From positions 1 through 64,000 of the forward strand of contig JAJNBD010000006.1 of the NCBI GenBank assembly GCA_021156105.1: a stretch of 64,000 nt of DNA, in the 5' to 3' direction. Below the pieces are notes generated by a model, which was not told where the DNA came from, ran no database searches, and worked only from the letters and a program-made list of their open reading frames with translations. Positions within the stretch are counted from its first letter, which is position 1. Each line of letters begins with the position of its first letter. Below, one piece after another: positions 1 to 9,059 of this stretch. The position numbers and the translations under genes were made by a program. Source of the DNA: Gammaproteobacteria bacterium (GTDB lineage Bacteria; Pseudomonadota; Gammaproteobacteria; CAISUE01).

Positions 1-90
1 CCAATTGCGATGGAAGACGGCTTACGCTTTGCGATTCGTGAAGGTGGCCGTACCGTAGGTGCAGGTGTTGTTGCTAAAATCTTGAAATAA
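1..90 (+). CDS. tuf: Elongation factor Tu, C-terminal end (partial)
   Basis: The first frame reads in the open from base 1 to a TAA at 88-90 and gives the highly conserved last 29 residues of EF-Tu (PIAMEDGLRFAIREGG then RTVGAGVVAKILK). EF-Tu is the GTPase that brings aminoacyl-tRNA to the ribosome. This segment is the end of its third beta-barrel domain. The rest of the gene lies left of the window. A tuf gene directly before the S10 operon is the usual str-S10 arrangement in gammaproteobacteria. Confidence 0.95.
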   Translation, partial: PIAMEDGLRFAIREGGRTVGAGVVAKILK

Positions 91-97
91 AATCAGT

Positions 98-119
98 GCC
101 GTAAGCTTAAGCGAGCGGC
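98..119. repeat. GCCGC-family hairpin 1 (tuf-rpsJ gap)
   Basis: Imperfect palindrome with GCCG at the left arm and GCGGC at the right, around an internal GCTTAAGC. It lies 8 bases after the tuf stop. It belongs to a family of similar hairpins found in other gaps of this ribosomal cluster. Confidence 0.5.
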
Positions 120-132
120 AGATTTTATTAAC

Positions 133-158
133 CAGGGCTGTATTCTAAGGCAGCCCTG
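133..158 (+). terminator. Possible tuf terminator hairpin
   Basis: CAGGGCTG (133-140) pairs perfectly with CAGCCCTG (151-158) around a 10-base loop. No run of T follows, so a factor-independent terminator is not certain. Its place after tuf and before the rpsJ promoter fits partial termination. Confidence 0.45.
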
Positions 159-257
159 ACATAGCAAGATTAAGTAGTAAATGGTAGTAAATTTTTTTTA
201 ATTAAGTTAGGCAAAGATATAACTTGAAATATTAGTTATAAAATTTAATTAAAAAGC

Positions 258-286
258 TTGTCAAGACTTGAATAGCCTGTTATAAT
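258..286 (+). promoter_or_regulatory. Sigma-70 promoter of the S10 operon
   Basis: TTGTCA at 258-263 and a perfect TATAAT at 281-286 are separated by exactly 17 bases. Transcription would begin near 293 and give a leader of about 78 bases before rpsJ. The leader has a small CTCC-GTAA-GGAG hairpin near 307-318. I did not find the long E. coli type L4-responsive leader; this one looks too short for it. Confidence 0.85.
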
Positions 287-370
287 AGCGGGCTTTTCCA
301 GCCGGCCTCCGTAAGGAGTGTGACAGGCAAAGTTAAAATTTTTAGAGTTATTTAACAGGTTAATCACATT

Positions 371-883
371 ATGACGCAGCCAACTGCAAACGAACAAACT
401 GGCGAAGATACGACGAAAAAAGCAACGTCCAGTAGCACTAAAAAAGCAACGTCGCCAAAAGCAAAATCTAGCGCTAAATCTACTTCTAAAGCAGCAACTA
501 AAAATGAGCCAGCACCTGCTGTTAAAGCTGGCGCTGCCGCTGCGAAGACAACAGCTACTCAAGCTAAGTCTCTCAATAAGCAACGAATTCGTATTCGCTT
601 AAAAGCTTATGATTATAAAGTGATTGAGCAATCTGCTAAAGAAATTGTAAATACAGCAAAAAGAACAGGTTCACAAATTTGTGGCCCGATTCCATTGCCA
701 ACAAAAATTGAAAAACTAACTATTCTAGTTTCGCCACACGTCGATAAAGATGCGCGTGATCAACTTGAGATTCGCACACATAAGCGTTTACTAGATATTA
801 TTTCGCCCACCGATAAAACAGTCGATGCCTTAATGAAGCTTGATCTTGCGGCTGGTGTCGATGTTGAGATTAGTGTTGATTAA
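371..883 (+). CDS. rpsJ: 30S ribosomal protein S10 with long N-terminal extension
   Basis: S10 sits in the head of the small subunit and also serves as NusE in transcription antitermination. Residues 67-170 are a full S10 ([35 protein letters not shown]). The first 66 residues are an extra low-complexity tail rich in Lys, Ala, Thr and Ser; S10 is usually about 103 residues. No ATG, GTG or TTG lies in frame near residue 67, so the extension cannot be removed by choosing a later start. AGGT at 357-360 is a plausible ribosome binding site. First gene of the operon. The extension looks disordered and basic. Confidence 0.95.
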   Translation: MTQPTANEQTGEDTTKKATSSSTKKATSPKAKSSAKSTSKAATKNEPAPAVKAGAAAAKTTATQAKSLNKQRIRIRLKAYDYKVIEQSAKEIVNTAKRTGSQICGPIPLPTKIEKLTILVSPHVDKDARDQLEIRTHKRLLDIISPTDKTVDALMKLDLAAGVDVEISVD

Positions 884-913
884 CAGAACTGAATTTTAAG
901 AAGGTTCAAGCTT

Positions 914-1558
914 ATGAATTTAGGTTTAGTAGGCCGTAAATGCGGAATGTCAAGGGTGTTTGATGCAAATGGCGCATCATTACCTGTGACAGTTGTTGAA
1001 GTTTTGGAGCAAAAAGTTGCTCAAGTTAAAGATCTTGAAAAAGATGGTTACCGAGCTGTGCAAGTTGCTTATGGCAATAAGCACAATCGCAAAGTAACCA
1101 AGCCATTGCAAGGTCATTATAAAAAAGCAGGTGTTGATGCTGCTCTTGGTTTGATGGAATTCCGTCTTGATGATGTGAGCTCCATGAATGTGGGTGACGA
1201 GATCAAGTTGGATATTATTCAACAAGGTCAATTCGTAGACGTATTAGGTGTAAGTCGAGGTAAGGGATTTGCCGGTACGATCAAACGTCATAACTTCACC
1301 ATGGGCGATGCAACACACGGTAACTCGCTTTCGCATCGTGCGCCAGGTTCGATTGGTCAACGCCAAACACCTGGTCGTGTATTTAAAGGTAAAAGAATGG
1401 CAGGCCGCATGGGCGGTAAAAACGTGACCGTACAAAATCTTGAAGTTGTACGTGTTGTGCCAGAAAAAAATCTTTTGCTCATTAAAGGTGCTGTACCTGG
1501 TGCGCCAGGTGGACTGGTTGTAGTTAAGCCTGCTGAAAAGCGCAAAAAAATTGTTTAG
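914..1558 (+). CDS. rplC: 50S ribosomal protein L3
   Basis: L3 binds 23S rRNA early in assembly and sends a loop toward the peptidyl transferase centre. The 214-residue length is normal. The N-terminus ([13 protein letters not shown]) and the conserved loop ([19 protein letters not shown]) are clear; the loop contains the Gln that PrmB methylates in E. coli. AAGAAGG precedes the ATG. Second gene of the S10 operon, 30 bases after rpsJ. Confidence 0.97.
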   Translation: MNLGLVGRKCGMSRVFDANGASLPVTVVEVLEQKVAQVKDLEKDGYRAVQVAYGNKHNRKVTKPLQGHYKKAGVDAALGLMEFRLDDVSSMNVGDEIKLDIIQQGQFVDVLGVSRGKGFAGTIKRHNFTMGDATHGNSLSHRAPGSIGQRQTPGRVFKGKRMAGRMGGKNVTVQNLEVVRVVPEKNLLLIKGAVPGAPGGLVVVKPAEKRKKIV

Positions 1559-1569
1559 GGGTATAGGCC

Positions 1570-2190
1570 ATGCAAATTGAATCATTAGATTTAGCTAAAA
1601 AGAGCAAATCGGCTATTGAAGTATCAGAAGAAGTATTTGGCGTGCCATACCGTGAAGCACTCATTCACCAAGTGGTTGTTGCTTACCAAGCTGGTGCTCG
1701 TGCAGGTACAAGAAGACAAAAAACTCGTGCAGAAGTAAGTGGTGGTGGTTCAAAACCTTGGAAACAAAAAGGTTCTGGCCGTGCACGTGCGGGTACAACA
1801 CGTGGCCCAATTTGGCGTAAAGGTGGTGTAACTTTTGCAGCAAGACCACAAGACCATAGCCAAAAAGTTAACAAAAAAATGTATCGTTTAGCGATTAAAT
1901 CAATTCTTTCTGAATTAGTACGCTCTGGTCGTTTAGTTGTTGTTAACCAACTTGATGTCGCTGAACCAAAAACCAAAGCCGCTATTGCATTGTTGAATTC
2001 AATTGGTGCAGATAAAAGAGTGTTGCTCGTTCCTGATGAAATTACCGAGTCACTTTATTTAGCGGTAAGAAATTTGTACCAAGTGGGATTAGCTGATGTG
2101 ATATCACTTGATCCTGTAAGTCTTGTTGGATTTGATAAAGTCGTGATGACAACTAATGCGGTTCGTCAGCTCGAGGAGCAACTTGTATGA
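1570..2190 (+). CDS. rplD: 50S ribosomal protein L4
   Basis: L4 lines the peptide exit tunnel of the large subunit and in E. coli also represses its own S10 operon. Residues near 44-75 hold the long tunnel loop with its basic, Gly-rich signature ([20 protein letters not shown] then [11 protein letters not shown]). The 206-residue length is standard. It starts 11 bases after rplC and its TGA overlaps the rplW ATG by four bases, so the two are probably translationally coupled. Confidence 0.97.
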   Translation: MQIESLDLAKKSKSAIEVSEEVFGVPYREALIHQVVVAYQAGARAGTRRQKTRAEVSGGGSKPWKQKGSGRARAGTTRGPIWRKGGVTFAARPQDHSQKVNKKMYRLAIKSILSELVRSGRLVVVNQLDVAEPKTKAAIALLNSIGADKRVLLVPDEITESLYLAVRNLYQVGLADVISLDPVSLVGFDKVVMTTNAVRQLEEQLV

Positions 2191-2483
2191 AAGCAAAAGC
2201 CGATTATACGAACATTATCTTAGCACCAGTGGTGACTGAAAAATCACACCGTGCGGCAGATAAAAATAAAACGATTGTTTTTAAAGTATTACCTAAAGCA
2301 TCTAAACCACAGATTTGTGAAGCTGTCGAAAAGCTTTTCGATGTTAAAGTTTCTGCTATCCGTACGGTAAAGACGAAAGGTAAAACTAAAAATTTTTCAG
2401 GACGTCAGGGTCAACGTTCAGATGCGAAAAAAGCATATGTTACATTGAAAGACGGTTTTGATATTAACTTTGCAGGACAATAA
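2187..2483 (+). CDS. rplW: 50S ribosomal protein L23
   Basis: L23 lies at the tunnel exit and is the docking point for trigger factor and SRP. The family pattern is clear: [12 protein letters not shown] near the start, [21 protein letters not shown] in the middle (split here only by text), and a basic loop with [12 protein letters not shown]. 98 residues, normal length. Start codon overlaps the rplD stop (ATGA). Confidence 0.96.
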   Translation: MKAKADYTNIILAPVVTEKSHRAADKNKTIVFKVLPKASKPQICEAVEKLFDVKVSAIRTVKTKGKTKNFSGRQGQRSDAKKAYVTLKDGFDINFAGQ

Positions 2484-2488
2484 ACTTT

Positions 2489-3319
2489 ATGACTATTGTA
2501 AAAACACGTCCTACGTCTCCTGGCAGACGCTTTGTTGTTAAAATTAAGCGTGGCGAACTTTCTCGCTCCGTAGAAACACCGAAAGCATTAACTGGCAAAT
2601 TAAACGCTGGTGCAGGCCGCAATAACTATGGTCGCATTACTGTGCGCCATATGGGTGGTGGTCATAAGCGTCAATATCGTGTAATCGATTTTAAACGCAA
2701 TAAAGATGGTGTTCCTGCTCGTGTAGAAGCGATCCATTATGATCCAAATCGTTCAGCAAACCTTGCATTATTAGTGTATGCTGATGGTGAGCGCCGCTAT
2801 ATTTTAGCACCTAAAGGTTTAGAAGTTGGAGCTAATGTTGAATCTGGCGAAAACGCAGTGATTGCTGTTGGTAATGCGTTACCACTTAAGAACATTCCTA
2901 TTGGTACAACAATTCATAACGTTGAATTAACACCTGGTAAAGGTGGTCAGATTGCAAGATCAGCAGGTACTTCAGTACAGTTAATTTCTAAAGATGCTGG
3001 TTATGCAGTTGTGCGTTTGAAGTCTGGCGAAATGCGTAAGATTTTAGTAACAGCTCGTGCTACCGTTGGTGAAGTAGGTAATACAGAACATAACTTAATT
3101 TCTTTAGGTAAAGCAGGTGCAAATCGTTGGCGTGGTGTTCGTCCTACCGTACGTGGTGTGGTAATGAACCCAGTTGACCATCCACATGGTGGTGGTGAAG
3201 GTAAAACGTCTGGTGGTCGTCATCCTGTTACACCTTGGGGTGTACCAACTAAAGGATATAAGACACGTAAAAATAAGCGTACTTCTGGTATGATTTTACG
3301 TTCTAGAAAAAGTAAGTAA
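2489..3319 (+). CDS. rplB: 50S ribosomal protein L2
   Basis: L2 is needed for subunit joining and supports the peptidyl transferase centre. The C-terminal [16 protein letters not shown] motif, which contains the conserved His region, is intact, as are [15 protein letters not shown] and the [20 protein letters not shown] region. 276 residues, normal length. It starts six bases after rplW. A GCCGC-family hairpin follows. Confidence 0.97.
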   Translation: MTIVKTRPTSPGRRFVVKIKRGELSRSVETPKALTGKLNAGAGRNNYGRITVRHMGGGHKRQYRVIDFKRNKDGVPARVEAIHYDPNRSANLALLVYADGERRYILAPKGLEVGANVESGENAVIAVGNALPLKNIPIGTTIHNVELTPGKGGQIARSAGTSVQLISKDAGYAVVRLKSGEMRKILVTARATVGEVGNTEHNLISLGKAGANRWRGVRPTVRGVVMNPVDHPHGGGEGKTSGGRHPVTPWGVPTKGYKTRKNKRTSGMILRSRKSK

Positions 3320-3330
3320 ATGAAATAAAA

Positions 3331-3350
3331 CCGCTTGCTGTAGCAAGCGG
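3331..3350. repeat. GCCGC-family hairpin 2 (rplB-rpsS gap)
   Basis: CCGCTTGC and GCAAGCGG pair perfectly over 8 bp around a TGTA loop, 12 bases after the rplB stop. It has no T run and lies inside an operon, so it is not a simple terminator. Confidence 0.7.
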
Positions 3351-3422
3351 ATAATGAAACAATCCTGGAGAAACTTTCAGGGTTATAAAGCAAACGAAAA
3401 AATGTTGTGAGGTAAATTAATT

Positions 3423-3704
3423 GTGGCACGTTCAGTAAAGAAAGGTCCTTACGTTGACCATCACTTATTAAACAAAGTTCTGGCAATTGCAGAATCATCT
3501 AGCAAGAAGCCAATTAAAACCTGGTCTAGACGTTCCATGATTATTCCTGAAATGATCGGCCTTACCATTAACGTTTATGACGGAAAAGTGTTTGTTCCAG
3601 TATTTGTGACGGAAAACATGGTTGGTCATAAATTGGGCGAGTTTTCACCAACTCGTAGATTTAAAGGTCACTCAGGTGTAGATAAAAAAGCAGCAGCCAA
3701 GTAA
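3423..3704 (+). CDS. rpsS: 30S ribosomal protein S19
   Basis: S19 sits in the head of the small subunit beside S13 and contacts the A-site finger. The N-terminus ([19 protein letters not shown]) and the motif [16 protein letters not shown] identify it. 93 residues. The start is GTG at 3423, chosen because the N-terminus matches the family exactly; GAGG lies about 12 bases upstream. The 103-base gap before it carries hairpin 2. Confidence 0.96.
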   Translation: MARSVKKGPYVDHHLLNKVLAIAESSSKKPIKTWSRRSMIIPEMIGLTINVYDGKVFVPVFVTENMVGHKLGEFSPTRRFKGHSGVDKKAAAK

Positions 3705-3788
3705 AAAGAATAATGTTTCCTTCTCTCCAAAAGAGAGAGGGAGATTTTGAAACCACAAAATTGTGGTAATTATATTGAAGAGGATTGT

Positions 3789-4127
3789 ATGTTAGCAGAA
3801 GCTTCCTTAAAAAATGCGCGGGTTTCTCCGCAAAAAGCGCGTTTGGTGGCAGATCAAATCCGAAATAAACCGGTTGATCAAGCACTAGACATTTTGAATT
3901 TTGGTTTGCAAAAAAGCCACGAGCTTTTCAGAAAATTATTAAATTCTGCTATTGCAAATGCGGAAAATAATTTTTCAGCTGATATTGATGATTTGAAAGT
4001 TTCTGCAGTAACCGTAGATGCAGGCTTCACTTTGAAGCGTATGCATCCGCGCGCTAAGGGCCGGGGTAGTCGCATTTTAAAACGTACCTCGCATATTAAG
4101 ATAGTCTTACAAGAAGTGACGAGGTAA
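3789..4127 (+). CDS. rplV: 50S ribosomal protein L22
   Basis: L22 forms the tunnel constriction together with L4. Seen: [26 protein letters not shown] and the C-terminal [17 protein letters not shown] chose the ATG at 3789 (112 residues) over an in-frame ATG at 3747 because the shorter form matches the family N-terminus and has GAAGAGG just upstream at 3778. It ends two bases before rpsC. Confidence 0.95.
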   Translation: MLAEASLKNARVSPQKARLVADQIRNKPVDQALDILNFGLQKSHELFRKLLNSAIANAENNFSADIDDLKVSAVTVDAGFTLKRMHPRAKGRGSRILKRTSHIKIVLQEVTR

Positions 4128-4129
4128 GC

Positions 4130-4771
4130 ATGGGTCAGAAAGTAAATCCAGTCGGTCTCCGTATTGGTGCTCGTAAAGTTAAAGATTGGTCTTCCAAGTG
4201 GTATGCACAAGGTAGAAAATTTGCTGATACTTTGTTAGCTGATTTTGAAGCAAGAAAGTTTTTGCAAAAAGAACTTCATGCTGCAGGCATTGCAAAAGTG
4301 GCAATTGAGCGTCTTAATAAAACAGCAAAGATTGTTATTTATGCAGCTAAACCAGGTGTGATTATTGGTAAGAAAGGTGAAGATATTGAAAGAATTCGCG
4401 CAAAGCTCACTAAGCTTTTAGGCGTGCAAGTTCACATCAATATTGAAGAAGTAAAAAAACCAGAGTTGAATGCTAAGTTAATTGGTGATTCTATTGCGCA
4501 GCAATTAGAGCGTCGTGTGATGTTCCGCCGTGCAATGAAAAAAGCTGTAACAGGTGCATTAAAAGCAGGCGCTAAAGGAATCAAAATTTCGGTTTCTGGG
4601 CGTTTAGGCGGTGCGGAAATTGCGCGTACCGAATGGTATCGTGAAGGTCGTGTGCCTTTGCATACATTACGTGCCGATATTGATTATGCTCACTCTGAAG
4701 CGCTGACAACTTATGGCATCATTGGTGTCAAAGTTTGGGTGTATAAGGGCGATGTATTTGAGCAAGAATAG
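4130..4771 (+). CDS. rpsC: 30S ribosomal protein S3
   Basis: S3 lies at the mRNA entry channel. The type II KH domain is visible around residues 60-85 ([20 protein letters not shown]), followed by the C-terminal domain ([20 protein letters not shown]). It starts [13 protein letters not shown] as expected. The 213 residues are about 20 fewer than in E. coli; the variable C-terminal tail is missing, which is common. Confidence 0.96.
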   Translation: MGQKVNPVGLRIGARKVKDWSSKWYAQGRKFADTLLADFEARKFLQKELHAAGIAKVAIERLNKTAKIVIYAAKPGVIIGKKGEDIERIRAKLTKLLGVQVHINIEEVKKPELNAKLIGDSIAQQLERRVMFRRAMKKAVTGALKAGAKGIKISVSGRLGGAEIARTEWYREGRVPLHTLRADIDYAHSEALTTYGIIGVKVWVYKGDVFEQE

Positions 4772-4787
4772 TAAAAGGTAAACAAAA

Positions 4788-5201
4788 ATGTTGCAACCTA
4801 AAAAAACGAAGTATCGTAAGCAATTTAAAGGACGAAACCGTGGATTGGCGACTTCTGGTAATAAGGTTAGTTTTGGCCAATTTGGTTTGAAGTGCATTGA
4901 AGCTTCTCATATTACGGCGCGTCAAATTGAAGCTGCGCGTCGTGCCTTGACACGTCATCTTAAGCGTGGTGGTAAAGTTTGGATTCGTATTTTTCCAGAC
5001 AAACCAATTACCGCGAAACCTTTAGAAGTTCGTCAAGGTAAAGGTAAAGGTAGTGTAGAATATTGGGTCGCTGTGGTAAAACCAGGCACAATGATGTTTG
5101 AAGTTGAAGGTGTGCCAGAAGATCTAGCAAGAGAAGCCTTTAAATTGGCAGCTGCTAAACTACCTGTGAAAACTATTTTTGTTACGAGGACTTTGCTGTA
5201 A
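4788..5201 (+). CDS. rplP: 50S ribosomal protein L16
   Basis: L16 contacts the elbow of A-site tRNA and is among the last proteins to join the large subunit. Seen: [19 protein letters not shown], the basic helix [20 protein letters not shown] and the motif [17 protein letters not shown]. 137 residues, normal. Its TAA shares a base with the rpmC ATG, suggesting coupling. Confidence 0.97.
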   Translation: MLQPKKTKYRKQFKGRNRGLATSGNKVSFGQFGLKCIEASHITARQIEAARRALTRHLKRGGKVWIRIFPDKPITAKPLEVRQGKGKGSVEYWVAVVKPGTMMFEVEGVPEDLAREAFKLAAAKLPVKTIFVTRTLL

Positions 5202-5398
5202 TGAGCGATCAAAAAAATTATTCTGAGCTCTCCGTTGATGAGCTTAAGAAAGAATTCGAAGAGTTATTAAAAGAACGTTTTGCTGTACGCATGCAGAAAG
5301 TAACAGGCCAAGCAGTAAAGACGCATCTGTTGAAAGCGTTACGTCGCAACATTGCTCGCGTTAAAATGTACCTTTCTGCTAAAGGAGTAAAAGTATGA
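5201..5398 (+). CDS. rpmC: 50S ribosomal protein L29
   Basis: Small two-helix protein at the tunnel exit beside L23. The pattern ELSVDELKKEFEELLKERF followed by an Arg-rich second helix (LKALRRNIARVKMYL) is typical. 65 residues. The start overlaps the rplP stop by one base and the stop overlaps the rpsQ ATG by four. Confidence 0.95.
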   Translation: MSDQKNYSELSVDELKKEFEELLKERFAVRMQKVTGQAVKTHLLKALRRNIARVKMYLSAKGVKV

Positions 5399-5652
5399 CA
5401 ACTGCGCAAACGAAAAAAAATCAACAACCGCTAACAGGTAAAGTAGTTAGCAACAAGATGGAAAAGACAGTTGTTGTATTGGTTGAGGATACTGTAAAAG
5501 CACCGCTTTACAAAAAGTATGTGCGTCGTAGCCGAAAATTGCTTGCGCATGATGAAACAAATCAGTGCCAAGAAGGTTCTGTTGTGGTAATTTCACAAGC
5601 AAAACCTTATTCTCGCCGTAAAACTTGGAAAGTAGAAAAAGTTATTAAATAA
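5395..5652 (+). CDS. rpsQ: 30S ribosomal protein S17
   Basis: OB-fold protein that binds the 5' domain of 16S rRNA early in assembly. Conserved stretches: LTGKVVSNKMEKTVVVLVED, HDETNQCQEGSVVVI and SRRKTWKVEKVI. 85 residues. Overlaps the rpmC stop. It is the last gene of the S10 part of the cluster. Confidence 0.96.
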   Translation: MTTAQTKKNQQPLTGKVVSNKMEKTVVVLVEDTVKAPLYKKYVRRSRKLLAHDETNQCQEGSVVVISQAKPYSRRKTWKVEKVIK

Positions 5653-5665
5653 AGATAGAATCCAG

Positions 5666-5687
5666 GCTGCTTATTTTGATAAGCGGT
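5666..5687. repeat. GCCGC-family hairpin 3 (rpsQ-rplN gap)
   Basis: GCTGCTTA pairs with TAAGCGGT (two G-T pairs) around a 6-base loop. It marks the boundary between the S10 and spc parts of the cluster. Confidence 0.55.
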
Positions 5688-5737
5688 TGTTTTTGAAAAG
5701 CTGGATATTTTTAAGACGTTTTTAAGGTAGATATATT

Positions 5738-6106
5738 ATGATTCAGATGCAATCAGAATTAGAAGTTGCCGATAACAGCGGCGCACGTCGTGTGATGTGT
5801 ATTAAAGTTTTGGGTGGTTCACATCGTCGCTATGCCGGTATTGGTGATGTGGTTCGCGTGAGCATTAAAGATGCTGTGCCACGCGGCAAAGTTAAAAAAG
5901 GTGACGTCTATTTAGCAGTGATTGTACGTACTCGTAAAGGCGTTCGTCGTGCAGACGGTTCTCTGATTCGCTTTGACTCTAATGCGGCAGTATTATTAAA
6001 CGCACAGTTCCAGCCAATCGGTACACGTATTTTTGGACCAGTAACACGTGAGCTGCGTAGTGAAAAATTCATGAAGATTATTTCATTGGCAGAAGAAGTT
6101 ATTTAG
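5738..6106 (+). CDS. rplN: 50S ribosomal protein L14
   Basis: L14 is at the subunit interface and is the target of the silencing factor RsfS. The start [20 protein letters not shown] and the [18 protein letters not shown] ending match the family over the full 122 residues. AAGGTAG lies upstream. First gene of the spc part; an 85-base gap with hairpin 3 precedes it. I see no convincing promoter there. Confidence 0.97.
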   Translation: MIQMQSELEVADNSGARRVMCIKVLGGSHRRYAGIGDVVRVSIKDAVPRGKVKKGDVYLAVIVRTRKGVRRADGSLIRFDSNAAVLLNAQFQPIGTRIFGPVTRELRSEKFMKIISLAEEVI

Positions 6107-6122
6107 TGACACCTAAACCGCA

Positions 6123-6170
6123 CGCAATTGCGAGCGTAGCAAATAAAATCTGAGCCGTTAACATTAACGG
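6123..6170. repeat. Two GCCGC-family hairpins 4a and 4b (rplN-rplX gap)
   Basis: The first is a palindrome with a CGCAATTGCG core (6123-6132) flanked by CCG and GAGCG. The second pairs CCGTTA (6155-6160) with TAACGG (6165-6170). Both have the AAATC/GATTTT context seen at other members. Confidence 0.5.
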
Positions 6171-6207
6171 TTGATTTTGAAAGTATTGTAAACACAGAGG
6201 TTCGAAG

Positions 6208-6540
6208 ATGAACAGAATTCGAGTAGGCGATGAAGTTCAAGTCATCGCAGGCAAAGATAAAGGTAAGCGTGGCAAAGTATTAAAAATACTTCCAGGCAAA
6301 TCTGGTAGCAAACGTGTGATTGTCGAAGGTTTAAAATTGGTCAAAAAACACGTGCGCCCAAACCCACAAGCCAATATTGAAGGTGGTATTGTGGCTAAAG
6401 AAGCAGCGATTGATATTTCTAACGTTGCGTTCTTTGATGCAGCTTCAGGCAAAGTTTCTAAAGTTGGTGTCAAGGTAACGGATGATGGAAAAAAAGTTCG
6501 CTATTTAAAATCAACGCAACAAGTTATCGAACAGGACTAG
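6208..6540 (+). CDS. rplX: 50S ribosomal protein L24
   Basis: L24 starts large-subunit assembly by binding the 5' end of 23S rRNA. The KOW motif is at residues 4-30 ([20 protein letters not shown]). Also seen: [18 protein letters not shown]. 110 residues, a few more than E. coli. GAGG at 6198 precedes the ATG. It ends 7 bases before rplE. Confidence 0.96.
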   Translation: MNRIRVGDEVQVIAGKDKGKRGKVLKILPGKSGSKRVIVEGLKLVKKHVRPNPQANIEGGIVAKEAAIDISNVAFFDAASGKVSKVGVKVTDDGKKVRYLKSTQQVIEQD

Positions 6541-6547
6541 TTAATTT

Positions 6548-7087
6548 ATGAGTGAGTTCGAAAGTTTATATAAGAACAAAGTCGTTAAAAACTTAAAAGA
6601 AAAGTTTAAATATTCTAACGATTTTATGGTTCCTAAAATTGAAAAAATCACCCTGAATATGGGTGTGGGTGAAGCGGCTGTCGATAAAAAACATATGACA
6701 ACAGCGCTAGATCTTTTGACCAAGATTTCTGGCCAAAAACCACTTGTGACAAAATCACGTCTTTCTATTGCAGGTTTTAAAATTCGTGAAAACTGGCCAA
6801 TTGGTTGCAAAGTAACTTTGCGTGGCAAGCGTATGTATGAATTTTTAGAGCGTCTTGTAACTGTTGCTATTCCACGTATTCGTGACTTTCGTGGTTTGAA
6901 AAGCAACTTAGATGGTCATGGAAATTATTCAATGGGTTTAAAAGACTGCTCAGTTTTCCCAGAAATTTCCTATGAAGATATGGATATTTTGCTTGGGTTG
7001 GATGTTACTATTACGACTTCTGCTAGAACAGACAAAGAAGCAAAAGAATTGTTGTTAAACTTTGATTTTCCATTTAGAGATCGTTAA
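6548..7087 (+). CDS. rplE: 50S ribosomal protein L5
   Basis: L5 binds 5S rRNA and forms a bridge to S13. Seen: [45 protein letters not shown] and [20 protein letters not shown]. 179 residues, normal. In E. coli S8 represses the spc operon at the rplE start; I did not identify an S8-type hairpin here. Confidence 0.97.
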   Translation: MSEFESLYKNKVVKNLKEKFKYSNDFMVPKIEKITLNMGVGEAAVDKKHMTTALDLLTKISGQKPLVTKSRLSIAGFKIRENWPIGCKVTLRGKRMYEFLERLVTVAIPRIRDFRGLKSNLDGHGNYSMGLKDCSVFPEISYEDMDILLGLDVTITTSARTDKEAKELLLNFDFPFRDR

Positions 7088-7089
7088 TA

Positions 7090-7395
7090 ATGGCTAAAAA
7101 ATCTATTGTAAATCGAAACACCAAACGTGAAAAAACGGTTGCTCGTTTCAAGAACCGTCGTGAAAAATTATTAGCGATGGCCAATGACCTAACATTGACA
7201 GATGAAGAGCGCTTTGAAGCAAGAATGCAATTACAAAAATTGCCAAGAGATGCGGCTCCGACCCGATTACGTAACCGTTGTAAATTAACGGGCCGTCCTC
7301 GTGGGGTTTATCGCAAGTTTGGCTTAAATCGTGCTAAAATTCGGGAACTCGCTATGCGTGGTGAAATTCCTGGTATCATTAAATCAAGTTGGTAG
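7090..7395 (+). CDS. rpsN: 30S ribosomal protein S14 (zinc-free form)
   Basis: S14 is a head protein of the small subunit. This is the long 101-residue form; it has only one Cys in the [20 protein letters not shown] region and so lacks the CxxC-CxxC zinc ribbon. The ending [11 protein letters not shown] is typical. Starts three bases after rplE. Confidence 0.96.
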   Translation: MAKKSIVNRNTKREKTVARFKNRREKLLAMANDLTLTDEERFEARMQLQKLPRDAAPTRLRNRCKLTGRPRGVYRKFGLNRAKIRELAMRGEIPGIIKSSW

Positions 7396-7404
7396 GCAAA
7401 TATC

Positions 7405-7800
7405 ATGACAATGCAAGATCCCATTGCGGATATGATTTCTCGCATCAACAATGCGAAATTGATGAAGAAAGTAAAAGTCTCTATGCCATCTTCAGCGCTA
7501 AAAGTGGCTGTGGCAGTGACTTTGAAAGATGAAGGTTATATTGAAAACTTTCACGAAGAAGTAAATGGCCCTAAAAAAACATTAACAATTGTATTGAAAT
7601 ATGTTGATGGTAAATGTGCTATTACAAAATTAAGCAGAGTCAGCAAGCCTGGTCTTCGCCAGTATAGCAACGTAGCTGATATTCCACGCGTTATTGACGG
7701 TTATGGAATTGCGATCCTCAGCACTTCAAAAGGAGTGATGTCGGATGAGCAAGCACGTAAAAATAATGTTGGTGGCGAACTACTTTGCGAAGTATTTTAA
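7405..7800 (+). CDS. rpsH: 30S ribosomal protein S8
   Basis: S8 binds helix 21 of 16S rRNA and is the known autogenous repressor of the spc operon in E. coli. Seen: MQDPIADMISRINNAK at the start and ILSTSKGVMSDEQARKNNVG with GELLCEVF at the end. 131 residues. The codon for MTMQ at 7405 is the family start. Confidence 0.97.
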   Translation: MTMQDPIADMISRINNAKLMKKVKVSMPSSALKVAVAVTLKDEGYIENFHEEVNGPKKTLTIVLKYVDGKCAITKLSRVSKPGLRQYSNVADIPRVIDGYGIAILSTSKGVMSDEQARKNNVGGELLCEVF

Positions 7801-7867
7801 GCTGATAAATATTTTCTTGCGCAGCTAACGTAAAGAAATTAAGTTAAATAGAAATTTGGAAATTGTT

Positions 7868-8413
7868 ATGTCAAGTATTTCTCGAATTGCGAAAACTGCT
7901 ATTGAATTGCCAACAGGTGTGACTGTTGCAATCGATGGTGATGAAGTGACGGTAAAAGGGCCTAAGGGTTCAGTTAAAAAGAAAATCCTCAGTAATGGCG
8001 TTACCTTGGACATCATCAACGGTGGTAAAGAAGCGCAAGTCGGTGCGTCACGCAATGGTGTAAAAGCGGGTACAGGTACTGCTGCAGCGCATCTTAAGAA
8101 CCTTGTAAAAGGTGTGACAACTGGTTTTGAACTTAAATTAGAACTCGTTGGCGTAGGTTATCGTGCGCAAGCTCAAGGTAAAAAATTAAACTTGACCTTA
8201 GGTTTTTCACATCCTGTGGCATTTGATGTTCCAGAAGGTATTACGGTTGAAACACCAAGCCAAACAGAAATTTTAGTTAAAGGTGCGGATAAAAATTTAG
8301 TAGGCCTAGTTGCTGCTAAAATTCGTCGCTATCGTTCACCTGAGCCTTATAAAGGTAAAGGTATTCGCTATGCTGGTGAAGCGATTAAAGTAAAAGAAGT
8401 TAAGAAGAAGTAA
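7868..8413 (+). CDS. rplF: 50S ribosomal protein L6
   Basis: L6 has two similar domains and lies near the sarcin-ricin loop and the factor-binding site. Seen: VTVKGPKGSVKKKI, GYRAQAQGKKLNLTLGFSHP and YKGKGIRYAGEAIKVKEVKKK. I chose ATG 7868 (181 residues) instead of the in-frame ATG at 7856, because it matches the family N-terminus and GGAAA is about 8 bases upstream. Confidence 0.95.
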   Translation: MSSISRIAKTAIELPTGVTVAIDGDEVTVKGPKGSVKKKILSNGVTLDIINGGKEAQVGASRNGVKAGTGTAAAHLKNLVKGVTTGFELKLELVGVGYRAQAQGKKLNLTLGFSHPVAFDVPEGITVETPSQTEILVKGADKNLVGLVAAKIRRYRSPEPYKGKGIRYAGEAIKVKEVKKK

Positions 8414-8504
8414 TAGTTGTTTGCTCCTTTTCCCGATGGGAAGAGGGGTTTTGGGGTGTGGGAAAGAAGGTGGTACTGCGCATATATTTTTAGCGTTATA
8501 CTTT

Positions 8505-8554
8505 CCCCCTCACCCGGCGCTTCGCGCCACCCTTCCCCCCAAAGGGCGAGGGAG
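8505..8554. repeat. CCCTCACCC-type palindromic element A (rplF-rplR gap)
   Basis: Compound palindrome. CCCCCTCACCC is followed by a GGCGC-TTC-GCGCC stem (8516-8528), then ACCCTTCCCCCC and AAAGGGCGAGGGAG. It is in the opposite orientation to element C at 12139-12187. A weaker related hairpin (CTTTTCCCGATGGGAAGAGG) lies at 8426-8445. The whole 172-base gap is filled by these structures. Confidence 0.7.
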
Positions 8555-8585
8555 TTTTGAATATTTAATTTTTGGATATTGAGCA

Positions 8586-8936
8586 ATGAAACAAGTACAG
8601 CAAAGAACACGCCGCCTCAAAAAAACACGTGCGCTGATTAAACGTCTAGGTGTGGTGCGTGTATCAGTTCATAAATCAAACCAGCATATTTATGCGCAAT
8701 TGATTGACGCGGCTGGAAAAGTCTTAGCTGCGGCTTCTACTTTAAGCCCAGATTATAGAAACTTAAAGCAAGAACATTCAAAGTCTGATGCAGCTGCTTG
8801 GGTTGGCACAGAAATTGCGAAAAAAGCGCTAGTTTTAGGTGTAAAAGAAGTAGCGTTTGATCGTTCTGGTTTTAAATACCATGGTCGTATTGTTAAATTA
8901 GCAGATGCTGCACGCGCTGGTGGCTTAAGCTTTTAA
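8586..8936 (+). CDS. rplR: 50S ribosomal protein L18
   Basis: L18 binds 5S rRNA with L5 and L25. Seen: RTRRLKKTRALIKRL, RVSVHKSNQHIYAQLID, STLSPDYRNLK and the ending FDRSGFKYHGRIVKLADAAR. 116 residues, normal. It is separated from rplF by a 172-base gap that is filled with palindromic elements. Confidence 0.96.
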   Translation: MKQVQQRTRRLKKTRALIKRLGVVRVSVHKSNQHIYAQLIDAAGKVLAAASTLSPDYRNLKQEHSKSDAAAWVGTEIAKKALVLGVKEVAFDRSGFKYHGRIVKLADAARAGGLSF

Positions 8937-8970
8937 GTTGTCGCGTCGTAAGGCGCGGTTAAAAAATAAT

Positions 8971-9022
8971 CTCCCTCGCCCGCTTGCGGAAGAGGGCAGG
9001 GGTGAGGGGAGATGATCCCCTC
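8971..9022. repeat. CCCTCACCC-type palindromic element B (rplR-rpsE gap)
   Basis: CTCCCTCGCCC, then CGCTTGCG, then AGAGGGCAGGGGTGAGGGGAG, followed by GATGATCCCCTC which can pair back with GAGGGGA. Same composition and layout as elements A and C. Confidence 0.65.
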
Positions 9023-9059
9023 ATAGAATGGCAATCATTAGTAAAGACGAGAGAGTCTC

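Noticed and set aside
245..583. 112-codon minus-strand frame over the rpsJ promoter and 5' end
   Set aside because: Low-complexity Arg/Ser/Phe/Cys composition caused by the Lys/Ala-rich S10 extension on the other strand; it also overlaps a strong promoter.
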